From Aschersonia sp. MBC 622 (lineage: Eukaryota; Ascomycota; Sordariomycetes; Hypocreales; Clavicipitaceae), in the NCBI GenBank assembly GCA_030782805.1, contig JARJPL010000512.1:1-64000 (forward strand): a stretch of DNA of 64,000 nt, in the 5' to 3' direction. Both the position numbers and the translations under genes were made by a program. The notes below the pieces were generated by a model. That model made no database searches. It was not told the DNA's origin and was given only the letters and a program-made list of their open reading frames with translations. This document shows positions 23,279-35,147 of this stretch, piece by piece; position 1 is the stretch's first letter; the number at the start of each line of letters is the position of its first letter.

Positions 23279-24993
23279 TTACTGGTCTTCTTTTACTGCT
23301 TCTTCCTTTGACGAATCCGTGAGAGACGATGCCGTGGTGGTTGCGGACAATGTCGTCGCAGGCGTGGTTTCGCTGCCACTACTCGGAGAATGATCCGCAT
23401 CACTAGTAGCCTCCCGGTCTGGCCCGTCTGATTCGTCTGTCACCGAATTATTGCCTGCCGCTGGCCTGTCCTGGTCCGCAGATGTAGCGTCCGCGCTCTT
23501 CTCCTCTGCCTCTGGTTGTGCTAAAGGGTCTGAAGACGATGACGCGTCTGGCGCCGCTGGCATGGTGGAGAGGTCCTCGGCAACAGGCTCGGCTACTCTA
23601 GCGCTCTTTTCATCAACTGCCGGCCCTGATTTTGCCTCTTCCTCAGTGGCCCATTTTGCGCCCGTCTTGTTGGCATCCTCAGACTCATCGTCAGCCTTAC
23701 TTGCTTCGCTCAGATGAGCCGTTGATGTGCTGTCCGATGCCTCCTCATTCACGACGACGGGTACTTCTGCAACCTCGGATTCGTCTGCAAATCGTGACAT
23801 ATTGGGCGGCGATGGGACACCTAGGTGCATGCTATCCAGTCCCCGCGTCACCGAGTCCTGCTCCTCCTCATCCGTCTCCATGACGGTCATCACGGCGCTG
23901 CCTGTCGAAGGGCTACTTCTAATATGCCGCCTCGTCGTGGTTCGGTCATGTGGCTGCATGTTATCTTCGGGACTGGCTGCTGCACCGCCGGCATTTTCCT
24001 GCGGTGGTGAGCTTGGCTTCAAGATTCTCGAATAGGTTCTTGAAGGAATCGTCGCAGTCGGTAATTTGTTCGCAGACAGCTCGGGGTCGGCCTCTGGTGC
24101 CTCGAGACCCTCGGCCTCGGGCGGGAGCTTGTAATTCTCTGCCGGTAACAAGTCATAGAGGTCGCAAACTGTCTTGAAAAAGACATACAGCCCGCTCTGC
24201 CCTTCCACGGCCCAAAACACGCTGCGATGCTGAAACCATGCGTGCGCAAAGATGCGGTGCAAACGACGAAAAACATTGACCAGATTCTTGAGGCCGACAT
24301 GTTTGCTTTGTGCGTCGTTCAGTATCATGAAGCGGCTCGGGAAAATGTTTTGATCTGATACCACGTTTGCCGCCCAGTCGAGAGTATGGCAGCAGTAGTC
24401 GATTGCGCAGCAGCTCTTGGGCTGTTCATGCACAGCACAGAGAAACTGCCACTCGGATGCGCGCATCTCTGGGCAGGTCGCAGCACTACATGGCGGTGTG
24501 TCGAATAAAAAGCCGACAATGAGGGCGTTGCATTGTGAGATGAGGAATCGGCAGAGTTCGTAGAGCCACAGCGTTCGATCGATGCCGGCCGGGGGCTGCG
24601 CAATTTGATGGGCTGTGGTCCGCGTCAGTGCTCGAGTGCCCTGCGCTGTGAGATTGTAATGTAGAGCAGCAAGGTGCTCTTGCAGCGAGAATGCTGATTC
24701 TAGCTGTAGTCGTATAACCCGTTAGCGACTCTTCCGCGTCTGAACGGCCGCATAGGGCTCGGTGGGAAAGATTTTACCTCGCTTAGAGGCACAAGGGGCG
24801 GACCAGCCGCCATATCAGCAGCCTTTGTTCCCGGATGTATCCTTCGTTTTGAGTTGGCGTCAAGAAGAGACTGTTCCATCTGTGTCGTTTCGAGTGTCGC
24901 AGCTGGACCTCCAGACGGCGAATTAGGCGTCATTTGGATCTCGGCAGCCGGCGGAGGGCTGGGCAGCCTCGGCGAGCTGGGTGCCAGCGCCAT
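23279..24993 (-). CDS. MOB3/phocein, STRIPAK complex subunit
   Basis: Mob-family adaptor of the phocein subtype, a STRIPAK component; in Sordaria and Neurospora MOB3 is needed for hyphal fusion and fruiting-body development. Two exons, 24993-24778 and 24703-23279, with a 74-nt intron, give 546 aa. The Mob zinc site is present: Cys144 and Cys149 (CSAATC) with His226 and His231 (HAWFQH). EWQFLCAVHEQP, CAIDY, HTLD and FPSR match phocein rather than Mob1 or Mob2. After about residue 290 comes an acidic, Ser/Thr/Asp/Glu-rich C-terminal extension of roughly 250 residues ending in KEEAVKEDQ, as in filamentous-fungal MOB3 but absent from the animal protein. The N-terminal 70 residues are Pro/Ser-rich. 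It is divergent from the ZNG1 gene. Confidence 0.92.
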
Positions 24994-25377
24994 TACAGAT
25001 AATGGGCAGCTTATACAGTTCGGGTAGGCACAGCTTTCAATGGTACAGGAAACACGGTTGCTTGCCCATATATACTTTCTCCTGTTGTGAGCTCAAGTCT
25101 TGCGAATTCACTAGTTGCATAATTTGGCGGGTGAAGCTCGATAAATGCATGCAACACACTCGCCACAAGTAGTGCCTGTGGGCACCTGTGGCTGGTCTTC
25201 GCCCGCGGTTACATCATCAGCATTTTCAAGCTAAGACTCCAAGCTACCCTTGACATGAATAGTAGAAATACAGTGGGCGGCATTTCCAACTTTGCGCGAA
25301 ACGCCCTTCTTGGATCACTCAAACCTGGCAACTGGGCACTGCCGGAACGCTACTCGGCTTGAATTAGAGAAGTCGCC
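24994..25377. promoter_or_regulatory. Shared divergent promoter, MOB3 / ZNG1
   Basis: This is the 384 bp between two start codons. No strong TATA box or repeated site is seen. Confidence 0.45.
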
Positions 25378-26779
25378 ATGAATTTTGACGATGACGCTCC
25401 TCCAGAGCTTGTTGATACTGCGGGACTGGAGGAGGTGATGGAAATCGCTGTCAAAGTGCCCATCACAATTGTCACTGGTAAGGCTTTGAGCCGAGCTGCT
25501 ATAACGAGCACTTGAATGGCCTCTAACAACATCCAGGCTATCTTGGAGCTGGAAAAACAACATTGTTGAATTACATTCTTACGGCGCAACACGGCAAGAA
25601 AATTGCCGTGATTATGAATGGTACGACGCCAGAAGTCGATGACTTGCAATATGGACTGACTCATCTCTGCAACAGAATTCGGAGATTGTGAGATGAAATT
25701 CGGGTAATCAACTGGAAAGTCTACTGACTCGATTTAGCGTTGGATATTGAAAAGTCACTTACCGTCAACAAAGGCGACGAAAAAGTGGAAGAGTGGCTAG
25801 AAGTCGGCAATGGCTGCATCTGTTGCTCAGTCAAGTGAGCCTTCAAACTTTCTTCAGGTTGCACTACGAGAAACTAATTCAACCAGGGACACTGGTGTCA
25901 ACGCAATCGAGTCACTGATGGCGAAGAAGGGCGCATTTGACTACATTTTGCTAGAGACAACGGGCTTGGCTGACCCCGGCAACCTTGCCCCTCTCTTTTG
26001 GGTCGACGACGGACTCGGTAGCACAATCTATCTTGACGGTATTGTGACGCTAGTAGATGCAAAGAACATCCTGAAGAGCCTCGACGACCCCAGCGGCAAG
26101 GTTGAAGGCCACGACCATGACGGACACGGCCCTGTCATGACTACCGCTCACGTCCAAATCTCGCATGCAGATGTCATCGTCATCAACAAGGCGGATTTAG
26201 TCACCAAAGAAGAGCTGCAAAGCGTAAAGTACCGAATACAGTCTATAAACGGCCTGGCCAAGATCCATATCACGGAAAAGAGCGTTGTACCGAAGCTGGA
26301 AGGATTCCTGCTTGACTTGCATGCCTACGATCAATTCAACGAACCGGAACCGAAAACCAACGCGCACAGTCACCTTGATCCTGTGAGTTCAATTTTCGGC
26401 ACTTGCGTCATATTTATGAAGTGCGCGGCTGTTTGACATGGACTGACCCTCTCAGAACCTATCAACCATTACAATCCCAGTAGACACGCTGAAGCCCACC
26501 CAGCTTGAGCAAGTTGACAAGTGGCTCAGGCAAGTATTGTGGGAGAATGAGCTCCCTGGTACCGACGAAGCCCAGAAATTCGAAATACACCGCTGCAAAG
26601 GTCGGCTGATATTCGACAATGGCGAGATAAAGATGTTACAAGGTGTAAGGGAGATTTTTGAGCTGATTGATGCTCCAACCAGTGATGAACCCACTCCCGC
26701 TTCCGGGAAGATCATCTTTATCGGTAGGCACGTGGCTGGGGTAGGATTTGAGCAGAGCTTCAGGAGCCTAGTTCACTGA
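25378..26779 (+). CDS. CobW/COG0523 zinc-chaperone GTPase, ZNG1-like
   Basis: GTP-dependent metal chaperone of the ZNG1/CBWD group, known to deliver zinc to methionine aminopeptidase 1. Six exons: 25378-25477, 25537-25620, 25676-25687, 25738-25834, 25887-26382 and 26456-26779, giving 370 aa. Walker A GYLGAGKT is at residues 34-41. The CXCC metal motif is GNGCICC with Cys92, Cys94 and Cys95. ETTGLADP and NKAD complete the GTPase motifs. A His-rich loop (EGHDHDGHGP) lies mid-protein, and a CobW_C domain with GRLIFDNGEIKMLQGV closes it. Exon 3 is only 12 nt and supplies most of NEFGDS, a nearly invariant family motif, which supports the microexon. The N-terminal PPELVD resembles the CPELVPI docking motif of vertebrate ZNG1. 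Confidence 0.93.
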
Positions 26780-27178
26780 GCGGCAAGAACTCGACGTGAT
26801 CAACTCAAAAGTCAAATCAACGTTGTATCCCAATGTGCATAGTAGATTCACGTAATTGTCTTCTTTAACCAATAGACCACTTGCAGCGCGACGTGGCGCT
26901 CGACCAAAAGTAATAGTCGTCTGCGACGTCCCCATTTCCAGTCTCATGATTGGCCCAGCTCTTGATGTTGGAGCGGGCCCACTTCAATCCGGACAGCATT
27001 TACGATGCGCCAGGGCTCGTCGGACGCAGCGCCAAAGCAAACACGATCGACACATACGCTGCTGGCTTGTAAAATCTCAGCTCAAGTTTGCGACCGTGAT
27101 TAATTACTTGCGCAGCCATCTGTGACGACTAGGACCTGCGAAACCGCTTGATCAAAACCACGCGCGCCAACGATAATC
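26780..27178. other. Intergenic between ZNG1 and NOT2
   Basis: This is a 399-bp tandem gap containing the 3' end of ZNG1 and the promoter of NOT2. No other feature is seen. Confidence 0.45.
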
Positions 27179-29492
27179 ATGAATCGACCAGGTAGGTTTC
27201 GCCTCCTTCCATCCTCGAGTTCTTGCGACGCGATCGTCTGTGCATATCCGACTCGATTCTGCCTTGGACTGGAATACCCAGAAGAAATGGATCTGAGCGC
27301 TTCTGTGATGGCATGATGCTGCCCCTTATAGCCATCGCGCTACCCGACCTTGTACTCCTCGGTAGTGTTGGCCGCGAGCCTTGCGCAAGAGCCGCTATCC
27401 AGTACGCAAAGCGTAGATGCTGAATCTACCAGGCACCACGGAAGGGATCGCAGCTGTTTTCTGAAACTCGCTCGGCGACACATCAGCTCATGTCTGTTGC
27501 TAACGTAGCGATCACAGGTGGCGGCGTACCGCAAACACTCCGAGGGATGCCAGGCAACTTTGGAGGCCAACAACAGCAACCCCAGCAGCAGCAAAATCGT
27601 GCTGTTTCGAGTCGATTACCGAACGGAAAGTTAGGTACGGTAGCGATTTGACGATGATGGACTCCGCAACTGTCACGTACGGGCTAATTGACCACTGTGC
27701 AGCGTCAGGAAATAGCAACTCTGGCTGGGCCTTTAGCGGAGCTGTACCCATGGGGAATAACAGCAACGGAGGCTTTCAGACTCCGAATCGGCAACTGGGG
27801 GGAGGTATCAGCTTTGCCCAAAGCTTAGGAGGATCGCAGCAGGCAGCACCCCTCGACTTATCGTATGTTCTTTCCATTCTGCTCTTACATTCTCGTATCC
27901 TTTTCACCGAATCGCCCCGTCCCTTCAAGCATTGATACACCTGCCTTTCGAGCGACCACAGCGATACCGTATGGAAATTATGGTGCCTGCACATGGCCTG
28001 TCGCCGGACCGGCTGGCTTACGCTGATGTGGTCAAAGGGTAATGAGTGATCATTGCTCTTATGCTCGGTTTTTGTCTGACCTTGAGCTCGTGAATGTGAT
28101 GCTAACTCAATTTTATAGCGAATTTCCTTCTTTATCGAACAATTCCCAACTCGGCAACCCTTCGCAAGCCTCGATGTGGTCGACGGCTGGTTCAAGGAAC
28201 GTGAGCGCACCCGTGCAACGAAACCAACCGACTCCTCTATCATCTCAACATACGGGTCAAGAAGAGCTTTACAACTCAAACCCGAGATCGACGGCGAACC
28301 CCGGCTCTCTACGTTTCGGACATCAACTAGGACAGCAGGTCACGCCGAGTAGTGTGGATGACTTTCCTCCTCTAAACAGGACCGTTAATGGTGAAGAGAG
28401 GAGTGCCAGCTTAATGTCGTCGCTGGGGATCAGTGCGCAGAGCGCATCATCTCCAGGGCTGACAGGTAACAGAGGGAATGGCTTACTGAATGCACTGTCT
28501 GCAAATAACAGAGCCAATGAGCCAAGATCGCAGGTTTCGGCAATTGGTGCAGGTACCGATATGCCCAATCATAACCGTTTGTTATTCTACTTTGCTTATC
28601 ATCGCGTCCAGGTTCTTCGGCACAGCTACCGGAAGACGACAGTCGTTCACGGGCAGCTGATCGCTTAAGCAAACAGCTCGCAAACATTGGCAATGGAGGA
28701 GGCTCACCGGGCCTGTCGCTTCAGGATAGCCTCATCAACAAGTTAAAAGGGGATGAAGCACAAGGCGCTGTAGATCCTCTTGCTGGAATGCCTGATGCCG
28801 ACAAATGGGGGCTTAAGGGTATGCGAACGCTCATGAACAATTATCCCGACTACCATGCATTGGTCGTTGGAATGGACCCAAACTCGCTGGGTCTTGATAT
28901 TCAATCACCGGAGTAAGACGAGAACCTCGCATTTGCCCTTCGCCATACTAATTTGAACCTCTAGCCCGATTTCGACTCAGATTTATTCGTTGTTTGACGA
29001 TAATCTGCCGAAACCGACAGTTCACGCCAGTAAATTTCGTCTTCCTGATTGCTACAATGTCACCAACGTTCAAGCTATTGAGACCAAGACTGCCAGTTTC
29101 AATGAGGAGACATTATTCTGGATATTTTACAGCTGTCCCGCCGACATCAAGCAGCAAATGGCAGCACAGGAATTGTACGCAATTTATTCTCCTTTATGTA
29201 GCAAAGATGCTAATCGTTGTTCATCAGGCATGGGCGTAACTGGCGTTGGCATCGAAAGCTGCAGATCTGGCTCACCAAAGATGAGCAAATGGCTCCTCAG
29301 ATGCTTGGCCCGAGTCATGAAAGAGGATGGTACATTGTCTGGGATGCCAGCCACTGGCAAAAGGAAAGAGTGAGTTTTCGTCTCAAAGCAATCGATACTT
29401 GACACGCTCTGACCTCTGTTGTGCAGCGAGAAATCACTTTGCATTACAGTGATCTAGAAACAGCTGTCAACTCTGGGGCTGTTGGGGCTTAG
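27179..29492 (+). CDS. CCR4-NOT complex subunit NOT2 (CNOT2/Cdc36)
   Basis: Structural subunit of the CCR4-NOT deadenylase, acting in mRNA decay and transcription control. Eight exons: 27179-27191, 27518-27634, 27703-27862, 28119-28552, 28612-28912, 28965-29174, 29228-29369 and 29427-29492, giving 480 aa. The first coding exon is 13 nt (MNRP plus one base) before a 326-nt intron, so automated models may start too late. The N-terminal half is rich in Gln, Asn, Ser and Gly, with the conserved DLSEFPSLS segment and DDFPPL. The NOT2/3/5 domain starts near residue 306 (WGLKGM, NNYPDYHALVVGMDPNSLGL) and runs through DETLFWIFY-like and WYIVWDASHWQKER motifs to the C-terminus. Identity is firm; the first exon is inferred from frame and a GTAGGT donor. 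Confidence 0.92.
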
Positions 29493-30225
29493 TAGTCTCG
29501 GTCTACTCTTTGAGCTAGACACGAAGTGTATTGGGAGTCTAATGGTTTGAATTGCGTCACAATTCTCCTGGTCATCTGGTTATTTAGCCACGTTGGCTGT
29601 GAAATCGGTCTGTATTATGTTTCTTACACGACAAGCAGGTGTCACGGCAGGACTCGGCAGGCTGGGGAATTGTTAACACGTTTTCTATCATGATTTATTT
29701 CGCAATTGCTTGCGACGCGTGGTAAGGGGGAACATGGTGTAAGATGCTGGTGCTTCCGCAACCCATGGTCGTCGGTTTTCAGTATTAATTTGCCCGCACT
29801 AGCCTTGGTTTGGCGCGTTGGACAGCGTCACGGGTTTTCAGTGAAGAGGAACATATGATAATTATTACTTGAATTGCTTGGCAACTACTTTTTTGTTTGC
29901 CATTTTAGTTTGAGCAGGGCGAGCCCCGATGTGCTTCATACTGCTCTTAAAATCTTTCCTTCTCTTCTGTGCTTCAAACTTGTATTCGTCATTTTCCTCT
30001 ACGCGTGGCCACTGGCAGGAGATATGTTCTGCTCTTCATCTAGCTCATTCGCATCGAAGCCCGTGAGCACATTCGTAGGATCTCGCGCCTCCCTTTTTCG
30101 ACGGCCAACGAAACTCGGTGCGAACCGCTGTTGACAGTCTGGTACCCGGCAAAGCTGCAAACCCGTGATCAAGGCTTTTCAAAAACCCTCGAAGAGTTAT
30201 AGAGCAGGAGTAGCGAAAAGCTGAT
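29493..30225. other. Intergenic upstream of 5S rRNA
   Basis: No gene is recognised. The sequence holds the NOT2 3' region and 5' flank of the 5S gene; short T-rich runs occur. Confidence 0.45.
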
Positions 30226-30344
30226 ACATACGGCCATAGGCAGTAGAAAGCACCGCGTCCCGTTTGCTCCGCTGAAGTTAACCTACTGACCGGCAGATTA
30301 GTAGTTGGGTCGGTGACGACCAGCGAACACCGGCTGCTGTATGT
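30226..30344 (+). rRNA. 5S ribosomal RNA (dispersed copy)
   Basis: This 119-nt sequence has the 5S landmarks: CGGCCATA near the 5' end, GAAAGCACCG and TCCCGT in the first arm, CTGAAGTTAAC in the internal promoter region, and TTAGTAGTTGGGTCGGTGAC with CAGCGAA in the second arm. Helix I pairs 30226-30234 with 30336-30344 over 9 bp with one G-U. Helix II pairs 30239-30246 with 30283-30291 over 8 bp with one bulged A. T-runs follow directly. The usual GTTAAGC is GTTAACC here. Pezizomycotina scatter single 5S genes among protein genes, which fits this position. Confidence 0.9.
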
Positions 30345-30368
30345 TTATTTTTGCCTTTTTTTTTTTTT
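30345..30368 (+). terminator. RNA polymerase III T-run terminator of 5S
   Basis: T5 at 30348-30352 and T13 at 30356-30368 follow the 5S sequence. Runs of four or more T terminate polymerase III. Confidence 0.8.
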
Positions 30369-30967
30369 CTCCGTCATAAAAAGACAAAGCTGTTTTGTTT
30401 TGTGATGCTTGGTCTGGGCGGCGCCCCAGTTTGCGGTCAATATGACCCATATCCACATAAGGCTGCGGAGCCGCAGACACGCGACAAGTCGAGTTGTAAG
30501 ACGGCTTTCAAATTTTTGCGCTGATTGCAGAATATTTGAACAGTATGGTGGTGGTATAATGTAGCTGATTTCGTCTTTTTTTTCTTATTCAGAATCAAGA
30601 GGAATTATGTTTTGGCGAAAGCATTTTGCCTATGAAGTACTCTGGTGTAACTTCAGTTGCTGTTCCTGCCGAAGTGGGTCCGTGGCCAACGCCGGTGAAT
30701 GCGCGGCTGGCTTACCCAGGCAAACTACCTTAGTAAATCGGTCGGTACTCATTATTTTAGGAGGGACACGAATATCCCCTCGTGCCGTGGCGAACCGGCA
30801 TCACAAGCTCCGACAATCCCACGCCCGCTCAAGTCGCAAAGACGCCAGAACGACGTACGACATATTGCTTTTCCCTCTCGCGATTGAAATCCTTATCTCC
30901 CGTTCCTTGTTAGCGTTCGCGACGCTCCGCTTCTCTCTGGCAGCAGCTTTCGGCCAGTATCAATAGT
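30369..30967. other. Intergenic, promoter of the CUE-domain gene
   Basis: No gene is recognised. The last 150 bp before the ATG at 30968 are pyrimidine-rich. Confidence 0.45.
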
Positions 30968-31617
30968 ATGGCCAACGAACAAATCTCTCTGCCCTACTTT
31001 GTAGGCGTGCTGGTTTTTGCCGGCCTAGTCATTCGCTATCTATTCTTCTCTGGTACATCTTCTCAAACGACGACACGATCGCCCGAGGCCTTTTTGCGAT
31101 CGAGGGAGGTGGCGGTCGAGCGGATACAGCAGATGTTTCCCCAGGCGGACCGGCGAAGCATACTCTGGGACCTCCAGCGCAACGGCGGCAACATACAAAG
31201 CACAACGGAGCGGATATTGTCTGGCCGTCTGGAAACAGTGAGTACATTTTGCGGCATTGCGTCGCTTTTTTTTTCTTTCGCGCGGCACCCTGATCACTAA
31301 TTTAACGTGTTTTTTGCCAGCCTCCCGTTACCTTCCAGCCCCCGCCACCGCCTGGCCAGAGTGCCTCGGCTCATGGTGCGCCGGCAACGCGGCAGGTGGA
31401 CAAGCCTACGCAGCCCGACCTCATCACGCGATACAACCTTCAAGACAAGATCGGTTCTCAGATAACAACCAGCGACGACACCAAGGGCAAGGGTTGGAGC
31501 TCCAATCGCGAAGAGAGACAGGCGTCCCTGCAGCGGCGGCGGGATGAGATGATCCTGGCCGCGCGCCAGAAGATGCAAGCCAAGATGGCGGCAGAAACTC
31601 TGGCAACGCCTCAATAA
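30968..31617 (+). CDS. CUE-domain ER membrane protein, Cue1-like
   Basis: Likely orthologue of yeast Cue1, which tethers and activates the ubiquitin-conjugating enzyme Ubc7 at the ER membrane in ER-associated degradation. Two exons, 30968-31237 and 31321-31617, with an 83-nt intron, give 188 aa. One transmembrane segment lies at about residues 8-28 right after a short lumenal N-terminus. The CUE domain spans about residues 45-87 with the MFPQADRRSI and IL motifs that contact ubiquitin. A Pro-rich linker follows. The C-terminal basic helix (RREE-type RRRDEMILAARQKMQAKM) resembles the Ubc7-binding region. Identity as a CUE protein is secure; Cue1 orthology rests on architecture. Confidence 0.85.
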
Positions 31618-32566
31618 CCGATATTGCCCAGTCACCATCGAACTTTGCGAACCACATTGCTCTTGTCACTTTCTTTTTGCCTTTTTCTGGGTTGTACAGC
31701 GGGATCGACAGCGATTATGCACCCACTATGTATGGTGACCGACACCACATGTGCTGTTCATGGATGGGGCATGCCGGTAGTGAGACTATAGAAATGTTTG
31801 TAGACTAGGCCCTGGATATCAATCGAATTTTCGTACCTGCCGCTCAGCCTTGTGACCGTCCAGTGTTGGCCGAGCCTTGGCTGGCCGACAACCAAGCACA
31901 CTCTGAACTGGGGCGTGGCCGTCTGGTGTACTTATACCGTCGCAACAGCGAGTGCTATTTCTACAGGTAATTATTGTTCACAAAAGGAAAAAGAAATCGC
32001 AATGAATGACAGCTCTTTTATCTTCGACTTTTCCGAAACCTTGGCCCTCTACTTTGGTTGGCAGTCAACGTTGAGGCCAGGAGCTGAGCCACGCTGCGCC
32101 TCACCATGACCTGCTCGGCGCTGCGTCACCGCGGGGACAAGCCCCACGGCTGATCTGACGACGTGCATTTGCAGTTCAATGCATAAACTACAACCCCTAC
32201 CAGAACGCGCATGCTGGCAAGCTTGAGGTTATTTTCTCCCTATTCACCGCACTTTATACGTCGAGGCCGTTGACTTCAACACATGACCGTCGAGTGTTTT
32301 TCTCACAGCTACAGCGCTCTCTAAAGACCCGCCTCGTGTTGTTTTGCATGGCGCTTGGTACTCGTTTGCCAAAACGAAAACTTCAAGCACGCTGCGCAAA
32401 ACTGTAGTGCCGCAATAACTTACCCGCGCGAAGCCTTTCCCGATCAAATCAACAGACAAACGAGAAATACGAGTTTCACAACAAGAAGAGCCCTATGTCG
32501 ATACTGCCGCCATTTGAAGCATCTTAGTAGTTCACCCTTGCTCTGCCAGCGTAGGCTAGACGCGCA
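31618..32566. other. Intergenic between CUE-domain and J-domain genes
   Basis: A 949-bp tandem gap. I see no coding or RNA gene signal. Confidence 0.45.
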
Positions 32567-35147
32567 ATGGGCGAGACTCGAGATTATTACGCGGATCTGG
32601 AGTTGCCTTCGACCGCAGATATAACAGAAATCAAGAAGCAGTATCGCAAACTCGGTATGACGAGATACTGTATCCTTGGGAGGTGCCAGAACTTTGCTAA
32701 CATTATGACAGCCCTGAAATACCACCCAGACCGAAACCCTGGACGAGAGCAAGAAGTGAATGCCAAGTTTCAGATCATTCAATGTGCAATCGAAGTCCTG
32801 GGAGACGCGACCGAAAAAGCCAGATACGATGCGTCCTACAGTGGTAGAACCAGCCGTTATCCTACAGCATCTGGGCGCAAAGGCAACCCATGGTCCGAGG
32901 CAGCACAAAACTTTCCTCCACCACCACGCCGCAACCCTCCCGGTGGCAAGCCAGCAGCTCCAGGTGGAGGAGCTCAAAGGTGGTCCTCCCGGTTTTCAGC
33001 TGGTGTTCCGCCTACAGCCAAGCAATATACCAATGCAGACCCCGAAACCAAGAAAAATGCAGCAAAGGCCTTTGACACTATGCGTAAGTCGCAGGCCAAG
33101 AAACCACAAGCAAAGCCTGAACCGCCGCCGCCCCCTCCCCGTACGCAGACAGGAAGGGAGCGTGCCGAAGCGTCATTTGGGACGAGAACCACGGGTCAAG
33201 CAACTCGGCCAACAGCGACCCAGCATGACCCTTCCTACCGAAAACCCGCGCCACAGCATTACGACATTAGATCGCAGCAACAGTCTCCCATGCCAGACCC
33301 TTTGAGTCAGTTTAGGGACAATGGTGCACAATCGGATGCCCGTTATAGCTCGCAGTACAGCACGCATGGTGGAGAAAAGATTGATCCGTTTGAGGGCATA
33401 CAAAGGACCGCTAGCAATTCAGGGGACGATGCTACCAGGCGATCGAGGGTCAATAACCATGACAGTGGGACAGCAGGTGCTTACGCAAAATCTGCTTACC
33501 AGCAACAGGCTCCGCGCAGTGAAAGTATGCACCTAGTCTACTCCGCACGTTCCTCGAGCTGTTCTAACCAGTCTTTCAGATGTTGATACGACTCATGCCC
33601 AGCCAGATACGGAAAATATGTATGCAAATATTCCCAGAACCTATCCGCTCGATACTCCTCGACTACATTCGCCCCGAAGCAAATCTGCCTCATCGTCGTT
33701 TTACTTTGGATCGTTATCAAGTGTTTACAATCCTCAACCTGACAACACAGCATCTAGTGGATGCCTATCTGCACCGCAAGAAAGCCCGCGGTTTGAGCAG
33801 CAGCTGCAACAAATGCTCGCTCGTCTCATTCATGCGAACGACCCTAACCCATTTTATTTACCACACGAGTCTTACAGAAAAGGAGAATTTGCTGACAAAG
33901 CTCGCGATAACAGCTTCAGTTTCAAGGTCGACGATGATACTTTCCATACCTCGAGCCAGTCACCTTCACGCCGAGGTCCTGCTCATCAAAGCAGCTTTGA
34001 CAAGACTAACCTAGATGGCATCAATACCAAATTCTCAAAGGAGTCTGCGAACAATCCGTGGAATTTCACCGCAGGTTCTCCTACTAATAGGCCGGGCGCT
34101 CATCAGTCCAACCCAGAGTCACCAAACCCGAAGCCAAGCAGTGACTCTGGCACAACAGAAGCGCCAGTACATGAGACAGGCTTCAATCCCGGCGGCTGGA
34201 GCGACAAGTTTGGTCCGCAAACCTTTATTCCGCAACAAGCACCTGCCGGTTCAGCATCGCCAACAAGGGCATCGCGTACAAACTCGAGAAAGAATAGACC
34301 TGTCAAGTCGAATGCGAATAATCCTATTGTGATCGATGATAGCGATGAAGAAGACTTGTATGACTGGTCTGGACGCAAGGCTCAGACCCAAGACCAGGCG
34401 ACAGAGAGCCCGATGGACATAGATACTCCTCCAGCGGTACCACCTCGACCACCACCGTCTGCTCGTGACATTTACGTTGAACCGACCCGACCTGAGTGGC
34501 GATCGGATGACGCGCAGCCAGCCACCGAGAACTCACAGTCAGCCGCACAGAAATCTGCACCGACGAGTCATGTTGGAACCCCTTCTGTGCCGCATGCGCG
34601 AGGCTCTGAGGACAGCGAGGAGTTTCTAGCAAGCTTTGAAGATTTCAAGAATGTAGCGCCCTTTGCGCAGCCAAAGGCAGGACTACAATCGTTCAGTGAC
34701 CTCAAGGACAATCTACCTTTTGAGTCCAAGGCATCTGACGAGGTACCGTTGCAAATGCCCAAAGTCCAGCCTCTTGTCTTTCCCATACCACCAGTCGCAC
34801 CTCGACCACCCCCTACTGTTGCTATCGAGAGTGTGATGCCCAGCGACAGCTCATGGAACAAGTACCTTGACGATTTTGGAATGTATCTTCAGGAATGGGA
34901 GCTATTCAATTCGCAGGTTGTCGACCACTTTGCGACGAGAAATGCGCACATTCGGCGCGACCGTGAATCTAAGGGCTACGCCTTCTTGGGCTCACGCTCA
35001 GAGAGTGATATTACAGAGTACATCAGCTGGATCCAGCAGGACAATGATGTGCGCCGACGATGGAACGCAGCTTGCGAAGGCCACGAAGAACGGTTCAGAG
35101 AGTTTATGGCGTTTCGCAGCAGAATGAAGAAGAAGAATGGGCCATAA
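32567..35147 (+). CDS. J-domain (DnaJ/Hsp40) protein, fungal-specific architecture
   Basis: J domains stimulate Hsp70 ATPase. Three exons: 32567-32654, 32712-33524 and 33580-35147, giving 822 aa. The J domain is at residues 4 to about 75, with the HPD motif in KYHPDRNPG. The 57-nt first intron is in frame and stop-free, but removing it restores the normal QYRKLALKYHPD spacing of helix II and the HPD loop. The remainder is long, low-complexity and Pro/Ser/Gln-rich, with an acidic IVIDDSDEEDLYDW segment near residue 560. A conserved-looking helical C-terminal domain (last about 110 residues) contains WNKYLDDFGMYLQEWELFN and SRSESDITEYISWIQQD. There are no Gly/Phe or zinc-finger regions, so it is a class C J protein. 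Its Hsp70 partner and client are unknown. Confidence 0.88.
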
